DNA of 64,000 bases, taken from assembly GCF_000381765.1 (NCBI RefSeq), contig NZ_KB907075.1, positions 186,001 to 250,000 on the forward strand, given 5' to 3'. Shown here in pieces: positions 9,105-15,996 of the stretch. Each line of letters starts with the position of its first letter. The first letter of the stretch is position 1. The notes beneath the pieces were generated by a model. That model saw only the letters and a list, made by a program, of their open reading frames with translations, searched no databases and had not been told where the DNA came from. The stretch comes from [Zimmermannella] faecalis ATCC 13722 (GTDB lineage: Bacteria; Actinomycetota; Actinomycetes; Actinomycetales; Microbacteriaceae). A program made the position numbers and the translations under genes.

Positions 9105-9533
9105 CTAGTGGGCCCGCTCGGCCTCAATCTGCTCGGCGGCGCGCGAGTCGGCGTCGTTCAGCAGGTCGGTGAGCCGGTCGACCTCGCTCGTCTCGCCGAT
9201 TTCCCGGGCGGCCTCGCGCAGCAGCCAGAAGCAGCGCAGCACGCCGCGGTTCGGCTCGTGCGACCAGGGCACCGGGCCCTGGCCCCGCCAGCCGGCCTTG
9301 CGCAGCGCATCCAGGCCGCGGTGGTAGCCGACCCGGGCGTACGCGTACGCTTGAATCGTGCGGCCCGCGTCGAGCGTGAGCGCCGCGAGTTCCGACCACG
9401 CGAGCGACGAGGCGGGGTGCTTTTCGACGATCGCCTCGGTCGCGACGATGTCGTCGGGGAGGTTGCCGAGGTCGTCGATGACCTCGGGCTCCTCGGGCAA
9501 CAGGGTTTCGGGGATTCCGAGCAGGTTCTCCAT
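9105..9533 (-). CDS. DUF3151 family protein
   Basis: A small soluble protein of 142 residues from an actinobacterial family of unknown function. Family features visible are the N-terminal LLGIPETLLPEEP, an Ala-rich helical repeat region (HPASSLAWSELAALTLD), and the invariant block AYAYARVGYHRGLDALRKAGW, followed by GPVPWSHEPNRGVLRCFWLL. The helix pairs recall TPR-like folds. I prefer the ATG at 9533 (MENLLG...), although an in-frame ATG at 9554 would add seven residues; neither has a well-spaced ribosome binding site. Position upstream of purA in the same direction is conserved in several actinobacteria. No enzymatic motif is visible. Confidence 0.8.
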   Translation of the reverse strand: MENLLGIPETLLPEEPEVIDDLGNLPDDIVATEAIVEKHPASSLAWSELAALTLDAGRTIQAYAYARVGYHRGLDALRKAGWRGQGPVPWSHEPNRGVLRCFWLLREAAREIGETSEVDRLTDLLNDADSRAAEQIEAERAH

Positions 9534-9574
9534 GCCTCCATTATCCCGGCTCATGGCTGGATACGCGGGGCGGG

Positions 9575-9949
9575 TCAGTACGGCGCCGCGAGCTTCGGGA
9601 ACATCGGAAAGTGCTTGACGTTGCGGGTCAGCAGCCGCGCGTCGAGCGAGACGGCGGTCGCCGCGATCGCGAGGTCGGCGGAGTCAATGCCGCGGTTGCC
9701 TCGCAGCCACTTGCGGCCGAGTTCGCCCGCGATCTCGGCGATCTTCTCATCGAGGGGATGCCAGACGAAGGCGCCGAACAGCGACCTCGTGGCGGCCTCC
9801 TCGCTCGGCCGCATGCCCGCCAGCGCCTCGAGCCGCGTGACCTCGCTCGCGTGCAACGGCCCCGATTCCCGAGCGGTGCGCAGGCACTCGACGGCGGCTC
9901 GCTCGCCTCGCAGCACGTCGATGAGTACCGACGTGTCGACGAGCGTCAT
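9575..9949 (-). CDS. vapC: PIN domain toxin VapC
   Basis: A protein of 124 residues with the PIN-domain ribonuclease layout. It starts MTLVDTSVLIDVLRGE (first acidic residue Asp5), has a central Glu in SEVTRLEALAGM, and the C-terminal acidic pair in GIDSADLAIAATAV, with the typical later LDARLLTRNVKHF. The four acidic residues bind Mg2+ for RNA cleavage; VapC toxins cut tRNA or rRNA. It overlaps vapB by ATGA, the standard antitoxin-first order. Target RNA unknown. Confidence 0.9.
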   Translation of the reverse strand: MTLVDTSVLIDVLRGERAAVECLRTARESGPLHASEVTRLEALAGMRPSEEAATRSLFGAFVWHPLDEKIAEIAGELGRKWLRGNRGIDSADLAIAATAVSLDARLLTRNVKHFPMFPKLAAPY

Positions 9950-10203
9950 CGCGTCTGCGCCTCGTCGAGGCGGCCGCCCGACCGCAGCCCTTCGACATAC
10001 TCGGCGCCGTCAACCTCTCGGCCGGCCCACGCCCCGAAGGCGACGTCGATCGCCTCCAGGTCGTGCCGCGCATCCCGGTCGGCGCCGTACGTCACCGTCA
10101 CGGCGTGCCGGATGAGGGCCGAGATCGACCGGCCGGTGCGGGCCGCCTCGTCATCGAGCAGGCGCCGCTCGGCGTCGGTGAGCGAAATCTGCGTGCGCAT
10201 CAT
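9946..10203 (-). CDS. vapB: Ribbon-helix-helix antitoxin VapB
   Basis: A protein of 85 residues. Residues 1-45 form a ribbon-helix-helix DNA-binding unit (RTQISLTDAERRLLDDEA, then GRSISALIRHAV), and the C-terminal part (about 50-85) is the flexible toxin-neutralising tail. Two consecutive ATG codons open the frame (10203 and 10200). A perfect palindrome sits at its 5' end, as expected for autorepression by the VapBC complex. It overlaps vapC by four bases. Confidence 0.88.
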   Translation of the reverse strand: MMRTQISLTDAERRLLDDEAARTGRSISALIRHAVTVTYGADRDARHDLEAIDVAFGAWAGREVDGAEYVEGLRSGGRLDEAQTR

Positions 10204-10220
10204 GATGTAAGGCTACATCA
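10203..10220 (-). promoter_or_regulatory. vapB: Palindromic vapBC operator
   Basis: TGATGTA (10203-10209), spacer AGGC, TACATCA (10214-10220): a perfect 7-bp inverted repeat beginning at the first base of the vapB start codon. Position and symmetry suit binding of a dimeric ribbon-helix-helix antitoxin that blocks its own promoter. Confidence 0.65.
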
Positions 10221-10227
10221 CCTGCCT

Positions 10228-10282
10228 TAACTAGCCCGGCGCTATCTCGTCCACCGCTAACTAGCCCGGCCCTAACTAGCCC
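10228..10282. repeat. Three copies of TAACTAGCCC in the vapB / monooxygenase gap
   Basis: TAACTAGCCCGGC occurs at 10228-10240 and 10258-10270, and TAACTAGCCC at 10273-10282. The last copy overlaps the 5' arm of the long hairpin, whose 3' arm carries the complement. Each copy contains TAA and TAG stops in different frames. Function unknown; possibly debris of repeated hairpin copying. Confidence 0.6.
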
Positions 10283-10337
10283 AGAAAACGGGGGTCCTCG
10301 TCACGTGGGTGACGAGGACCCCCGTTTTCTGGGCTAG
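10276..10337. terminator. Perfect 29-bp inverted repeat, likely terminator of the monooxygenase operon
   Basis: Arms 10276-10304 and 10309-10337 are exact complements (29 bp) with a four-base loop GTGG. The stem lies 63 bp beyond the stop of the leftward monooxygenase gene and before the vapBC promoter, so it would isolate the two units. On the leftward strand the stem contains AAAACGGGGG/CCCCCGTTTT but no clear U-tract follows. A stem this long and perfect is unusual for a terminator. Confidence 0.7.
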
Positions 10338-10399
10338 TTGGCCAAACGTCCGGCCCACAAGCGGCGGATGCGCGCGGCCGGCCCCGGCCCGGCCGCCAC

Positions 10400-11446
10400 C
10401 TACTGGAAGTTCGGCACGACCTCGCGCAGGAACAGTTCGAGCGACGCCCGCTTCTCGGCATGGGTCATGGAGTTGTCGATCCAGAACCCGAACTCGGTGT
10501 ACCCGAGCTCCTCGTACGAGCGCACGCGGGCCGTGACCTCTTCCGGGGTGCCGATGATCGCCGAGCGGTGCAGCGCCTCGGGCGAGTACTCGGGCTTGTC
10601 GGCGAAGTCGGCCTCGGGCAGCGGCTCGAGGAACCCCCGCTCGGGGGTCTGCTTGTTCGAGGCCCACGCGCCGAACGTGCGGTAGTACCGGTTGATCGCC
10701 TCGGCACCGGGGCGCCAGCCCTCGGGTTCGTCGGCGGGGTGCACGATCGTGTGGCGCAGCACCATCACCTCGGGCCGACCCTCCACCTCGGGGTGGTTTG
10801 CGACGGCCGTGTTCACCTTGTTCATGAGGTCGACGACCTCATCGTCGTCCTTGCTGAGCGGCGTCACCATGATGTTGTAGCCGTGCTCGACCGCCCAGTC
10901 GTGGGTGTTCGGGTCGCGCGCGGCGATCCACACGGGCGGGCCCGACTGCTGCACCGGGTTCGGCACCGCGGTCGAGGTGGGGAACTGCCAGTGCTCGCCG
11001 TCGTGGGCGTAGTCGCCCTCCCACAGCTTCACCATCGCGGGCACGAGCTCGCGCAGGTAGCTGCCGCCGTCGCGGGCCGAGAGGCCGCCGGCGAGGCGGT
11101 CGAACTCGAACTGGTAGGCGCCACGGGCGACGCCGATCTCGGCGCGGCCCTTCGAGATCACGTCGAGCAGCGCGGTCTCACCGGCGGCGCGAACGGGGTG
11201 CCAGAACGGCGCGATGACGGTGCCGGCGCCGAGGCGGATGCGCTCGGTCTTCGCGGCGAGGTAGGCGAGCTGCGGGAACGGGCTCGGCGAGGCGGTGAAC
11301 TCCATCGCGTGGTGTTCCCCGATCCACACGGTCGAGAATCCGCCCTCCTCGGCGAGTTGGGTGAGCTCGACGAGGTCGTCCCAGGCCTGCTGGTGCGGCA
11401 CCTCGTCGTTCCAGCGTTCCATGTGCACAAAGAGTGAGAATCGCAT
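10400..11446 (-). CDS. Luciferase-like (LLM class) flavin-dependent monooxygenase
   Basis: A protein of 348 residues with the bacterial-luciferase TIM-barrel fold. Seen: the N-terminal RFSLFVHMERWND, TVWIGEHHAMEFTASPSPF, RIRLGAGTVIAPFWHPVRAAGE, and the later IGTPEEVTARVRSYEELGYTEFGFWIDNS. Such enzymes use FMNH2 made by a separate reductase, and a flavin reductase is encoded divergently at 15988. It is the last gene of a seven-gene leftward operon, 13 bases after the tautomerase. In the trigonelline pathway of Acinetobacter a monooxygenase of this class (TgnB) opens the pyridine ring; that role here is inference from the gene set, and the substrate is unproven. Confidence 0.88.
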   Translation of the reverse strand: MRFSLFVHMERWNDEVPHQQAWDDLVELTQLAEEGGFSTVWIGEHHAMEFTASPSPFPQLAYLAAKTERIRLGAGTVIAPFWHPVRAAGETALLDVISKGRAEIGVARGAYQFEFDRLAGGLSARDGGSYLRELVPAMVKLWEGDYAHDGEHWQFPTSTAVPNPVQQSGPPVWIAARDPNTHDWAVEHGYNIMVTPLSKDDDEVVDLMNKVNTAVANHPEVEGRPEVMVLRHTIVHPADEPEGWRPGAEAINRYYRTFGAWASNKQTPERGFLEPLPEADFADKPEYSPEALHRSAIIGTPEEVTARVRSYEELGYTEFGFWIDNSMTHAEKRASLELFLREVVPNFQ

Positions 11447-11459
11447 GCGTCTGGTCCTT

Positions 11460-11693
11460 TCAGTTGCTGACGTCGTTGTCGGTCGAGGGGGCGGATGCGC
11501 TGGTCGCGACGCGCTCCCGGATGGTCTGGTTGCCCCGCGACCAGTGCGCGGGTTCGATCTCGCGCACGAGCACGGTGATGTTCTCGCTCGCGGCGCCGAC
11601 GGTTTCTTCGGCGACGCGGTGGACGCCGTCGATGAGGGCGCGAAGCTGCTCGGGCGTGCGGCCCGCGGCGATGGAGATGTCGATGAGCGGCAT
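11460..11693 (-). CDS. 4-oxalocrotonate tautomerase family protein
   Basis: A small protein of 77 residues. After Met removal it starts with Pro (MPLIDISIAAGRTPEQ), the catalytic N-terminal proline of 4-OT tautomerases, and contains the family stretch ENITVLVREIEPAHWSRGN. The family moves double bonds between keto and enol forms. The C-terminus is longer and polar (TSASAPSTDNDVSN) compared with the usual 62 residues. It sits between the aldehyde dehydrogenase and monooxygenase genes with 13-base gaps on each side. Tautomerisation of a ring-opened enamine or enol is plausible. A tautomerase is not part of the trigonelline pathway as I know it, so it marks a difference. Confidence 0.88.
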   Translation of the reverse strand: MPLIDISIAAGRTPEQLRALIDGVHRVAEETVGAASENITVLVREIEPAHWSRGNQTIRERVATSASAPSTDNDVSN

Positions 11694-11706
11694 TACCTCG
11701 TCCTCA

Positions 11707-13191
11707 CTACTTGGTTCGCAGCACGAAGGGGTCGGCGGCGGGTGAGTCGTCGGTGTTGATCCAGACGCTCTTGAGGCGGGTGTAGTCGTACATCGACTCG
11801 ATGCCGTGCTCGGTGCCGACGCCCGAGTCCTTGAACCCCTGGCGTGGCGACTGGGGGCTCATCATGCGGTACATGTTGAACCAGATCGTGCCGGCGTCGA
11901 TGCCCCGTGAGAGGCGCACCATGCGGTTGAGGTCGCGCGTCCACACGCCCGCCGCGAGGCCGTAGTTCGTGTCGTTCGCGGCGGCGAGCACCTCGTCTTC
12001 GTGCTCGAAGGGCGTGATCGCGGTGACCGGCCCGAAGATCTCTTCGCGCACGATGCGCATGTTCGCGGTCGTGTCGGTGAAGATCGTCGGCTGCAGGAAG
12101 TAGCCGGGCAGGTCGACGTCGGGGCGGCGCCCGCCGTAGTGGAGGTTCGCGCCCTCGCGCTCGCCGATCGCGATGTACTCGCGAACCTTGTCGTACTGCC
12201 CTTCGAAGGCGATGGGGCCGAGCTCGGTTGCGTCGTCGAGCGGGTCGCCGAGCTTGATGGTCGACGCGCGCTGGGTGACGCGTTCGAGTAGCTCGTCGTA
12301 GACCGACTTGTGTGCGAACACGCGGCTGCCGGCGATGCAGGTCTGGCCGGCCGCCGCGAAGACGCCCGCGACGATGCCGGTTGCCGCGTTTTCGATGTTC
12401 GCGTCGTCGAACACGATCTGCGGGCTCTTGCCGCCGAGCTCGAGGGTCGTCGTGACGAACCGGGACGCGGTCTTCGAGGCGATCGCGGCGCCCGTGCCGG
12501 TCGAGCCGGTGAACGAGATCTTCGCGATGTCGGGGTGATCGACGAGCGGCGAGCCGGCACCCACACCCGTGCCGGTGACGACGTTCACGACGCCGGCGGG
12601 GAACCCCGCCTCGAGCGCAAGCTCGGCGAAGCGGAGGATCGCCCGGCTCGTGTACTCGCTCGGCTTGATGACGAGCGTGTTGCCCGCCGCGAGCGCCGGC
12701 GACAGCTTCGACGTCGTGAGCGTGAGCGGCGAGTTCCACGGGGTGATCGCGCCGACGACGCCGAGGGGTTCGCGCAGCGTGTAGTTGAAGATGTCGGTCG
12801 AGGCCGCGGGAATCGTCGAGCCCTGAATCTTGTCGGCGAGCCCGCCGTAGTAATAGAGGTACTCGGGCAGGCCGCGCAGCTGGCCGCGCATCTCGCGCAG
12901 CAGCTTGCCGTTGTCGAGGCTCTCGTATTCGGCGAGCTCGTCGGCATGCTCGCCGATGAGGTCGCCGAGCCGGCGCAGCAGGTGGCCGCGCTGTGTCGCG
13001 GTCGTGCGCCGCCACTCGGGCGACTCGAACGCCGCCTTCGCGGCCCGCACCGCCGCATCCACGTCGCGCTCGTCGCTCGAGGCGACCTCGTAGAGCGTCT
13101 CGAGGGTGGCCGGGTTCGTGCTCGCGAGGTACTCGCCCGAGGCCGGGTCGCGATACTCGCCGCCGATGAAGTTACCGAACCGCTGAGTCAT
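11707..13191 (-). CDS. NAD-dependent aldehyde dehydrogenase
   Basis: A protein of 494 residues of the classical ALDH family. Motifs: ITPWNSPLTLTTSKLSPALA (cofactor pocket), SFTGSTGTGAAIAS, general base in LELGGKSPQIVFDD, catalytic Cys in AAGQTCIAGSRVFAH, and EEIFGPVTAITPFE. The end (SPQSPRQGFKDSGVGTEHGIESMYDY) follows the usual pattern. Its 5' end overlaps the alpha/beta hydrolase gene by 20 bases, so the two are translated together. In the proposed ring-opening pathway it would oxidise the semialdehyde left by the monooxygenase (TgnC-like role); this is inferred from the operon. Confidence 0.9.
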   Translation of the reverse strand: MTQRFGNFIGGEYRDPASGEYLASTNPATLETLYEVASSDERDVDAAVRAAKAAFESPEWRRTTATQRGHLLRRLGDLIGEHADELAEYESLDNGKLLREMRGQLRGLPEYLYYYGGLADKIQGSTIPAASTDIFNYTLREPLGVVGAITPWNSPLTLTTSKLSPALAAGNTLVIKPSEYTSRAILRFAELALEAGFPAGVVNVVTGTGVGAGSPLVDHPDIAKISFTGSTGTGAAIASKTASRFVTTTLELGGKSPQIVFDDANIENAATGIVAGVFAAAGQTCIAGSRVFAHKSVYDELLERVTQRASTIKLGDPLDDATELGPIAFEGQYDKVREYIAIGEREGANLHYGGRRPDVDLPGYFLQPTIFTDTTANMRIVREEIFGPVTAITPFEHEDEVLAAANDTNYGLAAGVWTRDLNRMVRLSRGIDAGTIWFNMYRMMSPQSPRQGFKDSGVGTEHGIESMYDYTRLKSVWINTDDSPAADPFVLRTK

Positions 13192-13933
13192 GGGGGTCTC
13201 CTTCCGCGCTCCGCAGGTGGAGCTCGAGGGCTTCGACGAACGCGTCTTCGCGTTCGATGGGGAGCATGTGTCGGGCGCCGGGCACGATTTCGGCCCGGGC
13301 GTCGTGGATGCGCTCGGCGAGCCGCCGCGTCATCGCGGGGGTCGAGCCGGGGTCGAGTTCGCCCGTGATGGCGAGCGTCGGGGCGGCGATGTCGGGCAGC
13401 AGCGGGGCCACCTGCCGGTCGCCGGTCGCGAACACCTCGTAGGCGACGAGGTACGAGCCGAGGTCGTTCGCGAGCAGCATCGCGCGGGTGCGCTCGCGCT
13501 CCTCGTCGGTGACGCCCGAGTCGTCGGGGTACCAGCGGTCGATCGCGCGCTCGGCGGCCGCGGCGAAGTCGTGCCGCGCCGTTTCGAGCCGCCCGAGCAC
13601 CGCATCCGCCTCGGCCTCGCTGCGGTCGCACACCGCGTTGACGCACGTGAGCGTGCGCACCCGGTCGGGCACGGTCGCGGCGAGCTGCTGCGCGATGAGC
13701 GCCCCGAGCGAGAAGCCCACGAGGTGCACGGGCCCGTCGGGCAGGCGCCGCCGCACGTCGTCGGCGAGCTCGGCGAGCGTGGCCGGTCCGACGAGCGGCG
13801 GTTCGGCACCGTGCCCCGGCAGGTCGAGCGCGATGGCGGGCTCGATGCCGTCGGCCGCGAGGCGGACCCGCACCGAGTCCCACATCGACCGGTTGAGGCC
13901 GACGCCGTGCAGCAGCACTACCGGGGTGGTCAT
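13172..13933 (-). CDS. Alpha/beta hydrolase
   Basis: A protein of 253 residues with the alpha/beta-hydrolase fold. It begins TTPVVLLHGVGLNRSMWD with the oxyanion-hole HG motif, has the nucleophile elbow VGFSLGALIAQQLA (Ser in GFSLG), a likely acid in ITGELDPGSTPAM and the catalytic His in PGARHMLPIE near the C-terminus. It starts two bases after the DUF1185 gene and overlaps the aldehyde dehydrogenase. Hydrolases of this fold split N-formyl/acyl-aminomethylene succinates in trigonelline and vitamin B6 catabolism, releasing succinate semialdehyde; that is the role I would test first. The sequence alone does not fix the substrate. Confidence 0.88.
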   Translation of the reverse strand: MTTPVVLLHGVGLNRSMWDSVRVRLAADGIEPAIALDLPGHGAEPPLVGPATLAELADDVRRRLPDGPVHLVGFSLGALIAQQLAATVPDRVRTLTCVNAVCDRSEAEADAVLGRLETARHDFAAAAERAIDRWYPDDSGVTDEERERTRAMLLANDLGSYLVAYEVFATGDRQVAPLLPDIAAPTLAITGELDPGSTPAMTRRLAERIHDARAEIVPGARHMLPIEREDAFVEALELHLRSAEGDPHDSAVR

Positions 13934-13935
13934 GG

Positions 13936-14502
13936 CTACTTCTTGTCGAAGTCGGTGCCGAATACGGCGAGCCGCTGCTGCGGGCGGCCCTGGTTCGCGG
14001 CCGCGAGCGCGATCACGATCTCGCCGGGATGCGGGGCGTCGGCGATGCGCACCTCGACCGACTGGTGGTGCGAGCGAATCTTCATGTCGGTGATGTGCTT
14101 GAGCGGAATGTCGAACACGGTGCCCGACACGGCGCGCTTCTCGACCGCGGGCAACAGGGTGGTCGCGTCGGTCGCATTGCGGAAGTGGTCGCCGAACTGC
14201 AGCGTGTGGATGAGCGCCGAGCCGTGCTCGATCTCGCCGTCGGTGCCGACGATCGCGGCCTTGCCGTAGGCCTCGACCGGCTCGCCGAGCGCCTCGACGA
14301 CGCGGGGCGCGAGCAGGGCACCGAGCGCCGAGGCGATCTCGTCGAGGCCCTCGTTCAGGTCGGCGACGTAGCCGCGGCCGTGCCAGGGGTTGTCGATGAC
14401 GGCGGCGACGATCGCGACGCGGTGCGTGCGCTCGACCGACTCACCACCCTCGAGCAGCGTCTCTTCGACGACGGTCGTGATTTTGCGTGGGGAGATGCTC
14501 AT
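13936..14502 (-). CDS. Amino acid synthesis family protein (DUF1185, PF06684), copy 1
   Basis: A protein of 188 residues. Its family was structurally described as a variant of the Bacillus chorismate mutase fold with a suggested role in amino-acid metabolism, but no reaction is established. Seen: VVEETLLEGGESVERTHRVAI, NPWHGRGYVADLNEGL, EAYGKAAIVGTDGEIEHGSA, LIHTLQFGDHFRNATDA, and a late HHQSVEVRIADAPHPGEIVI. Copy 2, just upstream, has the same order of blocks (EHAGALIHTPYFGNLVREFL, NHYQSIDVSLPDAPHADE). The ATG at 14502 overlaps the stop of copy 2 (ATGA). The paired, translationally coupled copies suggest a hetero-oligomer. Confidence 0.85.
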   Translation of the reverse strand: MSISPRKITTVVEETLLEGGESVERTHRVAIVAAVIDNPWHGRGYVADLNEGLDEIASALGALLAPRVVEALGEPVEAYGKAAIVGTDGEIEHGSALIHTLQFGDHFRNATDATTLLPAVEKRAVSGTVFDIPLKHITDMKIRSHHQSVEVRIADAPHPGEIVIALAAANQGRPQQRLAVFGTDFDKK

Positions 14503-15137
14503 GCGAGGAGTCCTTCCAGAATGGTGGCGTCGATTGGCTTGTCGGTGGTGCGGTCGCCGATGCGGGGGTGGGGGCGCGGCCCGGTCGAGGCGACCGCGAT
14601 CACGGCGAGCTCGTCGGCGTGGGGTGCGTCGGGCAGCGACACGTCGATCGACTGGTAGTGGTTGCGGTTCGTCGCGTGCGTCTTGTGCCACATCGGCACC
14701 CGCACGTGGTCGCCCGGCTCGGCGCGGCCGTCGGTGAAGCAGAGCACCGAGGTGCCCTCGAGAAACTCGCGCACGAGGTTGCCGAAGTACGGGGTGTGGA
14801 TGAGCGCGCCGGCGTGCTCGAGTTCGCCCGCAGTGCCGACGACGGCGGCCTTGCCGAAGGTTTCGATGTTCGCGGCGCCGCCGAGGGCGGCGAGGAGCCG
14901 GTCGCTGAGCAGGCGCGCGAGCACGGGGGCGACGCGCTGCGTTTCTGGCGCGAGGTCGGCGTCGGTGCCGCCGTCGAGGAACGGGTTGCGCAGCACGGCG
15001 ACGGCGGCGGCCCGCCGCAGCGGCGTCGCGATCGCGGTGCCACCGTCGGCGGCGAGCTCCTCGACGGTCGTGGTGAGGCGACGCACGCCGAGCGAGGCGG
15101 CGAGCTCCTCGTACGTCGTGGGCTTGGTGGTGGTCAT
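14499..15137 (-). CDS. Amino acid synthesis family protein (DUF1185, PF06684), copy 2
   Basis: A protein of 212 residues, a diverged paralogue of the gene that follows it. Shared blocks are RRAAAVAVLRNPFLDGGTD, ETFGKAAVVGTAGELEHAGA, LIHTPYFGNLVREFLEG, VPMWHKTHATNRNHYQSIDV and SLPDAPHADELAVIAVASTG. It has an N-terminal extension of about 25 residues relative to copy 1 (EELAASLGVRRLTTTVEEL). It starts 35 bases after the GntR gene, so it is the first structural gene of the leftward operon. No catalytic residues are known for the family; the conserved GKAAVVG and ALIHT blocks are likely at the active surface. Function in this catabolic setting is unknown. Confidence 0.85.
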   Translation of the reverse strand: MTTTKPTTYEELAASLGVRRLTTTVEELAADGGTAIATPLRRAAAVAVLRNPFLDGGTDADLAPETQRVAPVLARLLSDRLLAALGGAANIETFGKAAVVGTAGELEHAGALIHTPYFGNLVREFLEGTSVLCFTDGRAEPGDHVRVPMWHKTHATNRNHYQSIDVSLPDAPHADELAVIAVASTGPRPHPRIGDRTTDKPIDATILEGLLA

Positions 15138-15172
15138 TCTTGGGACGCTCCTTTGCGCGGGCACGCGGCGGA

Positions 15173-15859
15173 CTATTCGGGCAGGTCGGCGGCGGGCACC
15201 GACGACTGCAGTGCGGCGACGCTCGAGGCGTAGACGTGGCCGCGCATCCGAAGGTCGGCGGCGACGGGGTCTTTCGACGCGATCGCGTCGAGCACGAGGT
15301 GGTGCTCGTGGGTCGAAGCCTCGAGCCGACCGGGCACCTCGATCGAGTTGAGCACGAGGCGGTGGTACGCGAGCTGGTTCATCATGAGCTCGTAGTGCTC
15401 GATGAGCTTCGTGTTGTCGGCGCCGCGGATGATCGTCGTGTGGAACTCGTGCACGAGCTTCGCGTAGGCGGCGTGGTCGTTCGCCGCGAGCGCCGCGTCG
15501 GAGTCGGCGACGTTGCTGCGCAGCAGTTCGAGCTGCGGCACCTCGCCGCGGCGGGCCATGAGCGCGGCGCCCATGCCCTCGAGCGCCTCCTTGAGCTGGA
15601 ACATCTCGACGATCTCGCGCCGGGTTGGCACTCGCACGAACGTGCCGACGCGCGGGCGAATCTCGACGAGCCCCTCGTTCTCGAGCAGCTTGAGCGCCTC
15701 GCGAATCGGGGTGCGGCTCACGCCGAACTCGTCGGCGAGCGACGTCTCGGGCATCTGGTCGCCCGGCATGAATCGGCCGTCGAGAATCGCCAGGCGCAGC
15801 CGCGTGGCGAGCGGGAGCTGGCCGGATGCGGGCGCGGCAGCAGGGCGGGTCTCTTGCAT
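15173..15859 (-). CDS. GntR family (FCD domain) regulator of the catabolic island
   Basis: A protein of 228 residues. The winged helix spans about residues 15-80 (SLADEFGVSRTPIREALKLL, then GLVEIRPRVGTFVR), and the FCD ligand domain follows (FQLKEALEGMGAALMARRGE, HEFHTTIIRGADN, HEHHLVLDAI, with metal-site His residues). I chose the ATG at 15859 because a TTGACA-17-TTACGC promoter ends seven bases before it, indicating a leaderless message; a TTG at 15895 would lie inside that promoter. It is the first gene of the leftward operon and probably represses both it and the divergent reductase-transporter unit. Confidence 0.9.
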   Translation of the reverse strand: MQETRPAAAPASGQLPLATRLRLAILDGRFMPGDQMPETSLADEFGVSRTPIREALKLLENEGLVEIRPRVGTFVRVPTRREIVEMFQLKEALEGMGAALMARRGEVPQLELLRSNVADSDAALAANDHAAYAKLVHEFHTTIIRGADNTKLIEHYELMMNQLAYHRLVLNSIEVPGRLEASTHEHHLVLDAIASKDPVAADLRMRGHVYASSVAALQSSVPAADLPE

Positions 15860-15895
15860 ACAAGAAGCGTAAATGCATACAAGACGACGTGTCAA
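15854..15895 (-). promoter_or_regulatory. Leftward operon promoter with two GntR operator copies
   Basis: Read leftward: -35 TTGACA (15895-15890), a 17-bp spacer, -10 TTACGC (15872-15867), then seven bases to the regulator's ATG at 15859. On the plus strand the direct repeats TTGCATACAAG (15854-15864) and ATGCATACAAG (15873-15883) are 19 bp apart; one fills the spacer and one covers the transcription start and start codon. They resemble the TTGTATACAA site before tcuA. This geometry predicts autorepression. Confidence 0.65.
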
Positions 15896-15950
15896 CCAAC
15901 CCGCCAGATTCCCCGCATAGACCCGTTTTTACTGAGAAGTCGCGAAGGTG

Positions 15951-15996
15951 TTGACATCCGGAGATTGCACTCCATATGCTCTCTTGCATGCATGAA
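15951..15996 (+). promoter_or_regulatory. Rightward promoter of the reductase-transporter unit with an overlapping operator
   Basis: -35 TTGACA (15951-15956), 18-bp spacer, -10 TATGCT (15975-15980), then seven bases to the ATG at 15988, again indicating a leaderless message. CTTGCATGCATGA (15983-15995) covers the start codon and matches the TTGCAT half of the operators on the other strand. The layout mirrors the leftward promoter. Confidence 0.6.

Noticed and set aside
10228-10337. Repetitive extragenic element or miniature transposon
   Set aside because: The hairpin has perfect arms but no flanking target duplication, and I found no second copy of its sequence in the window.
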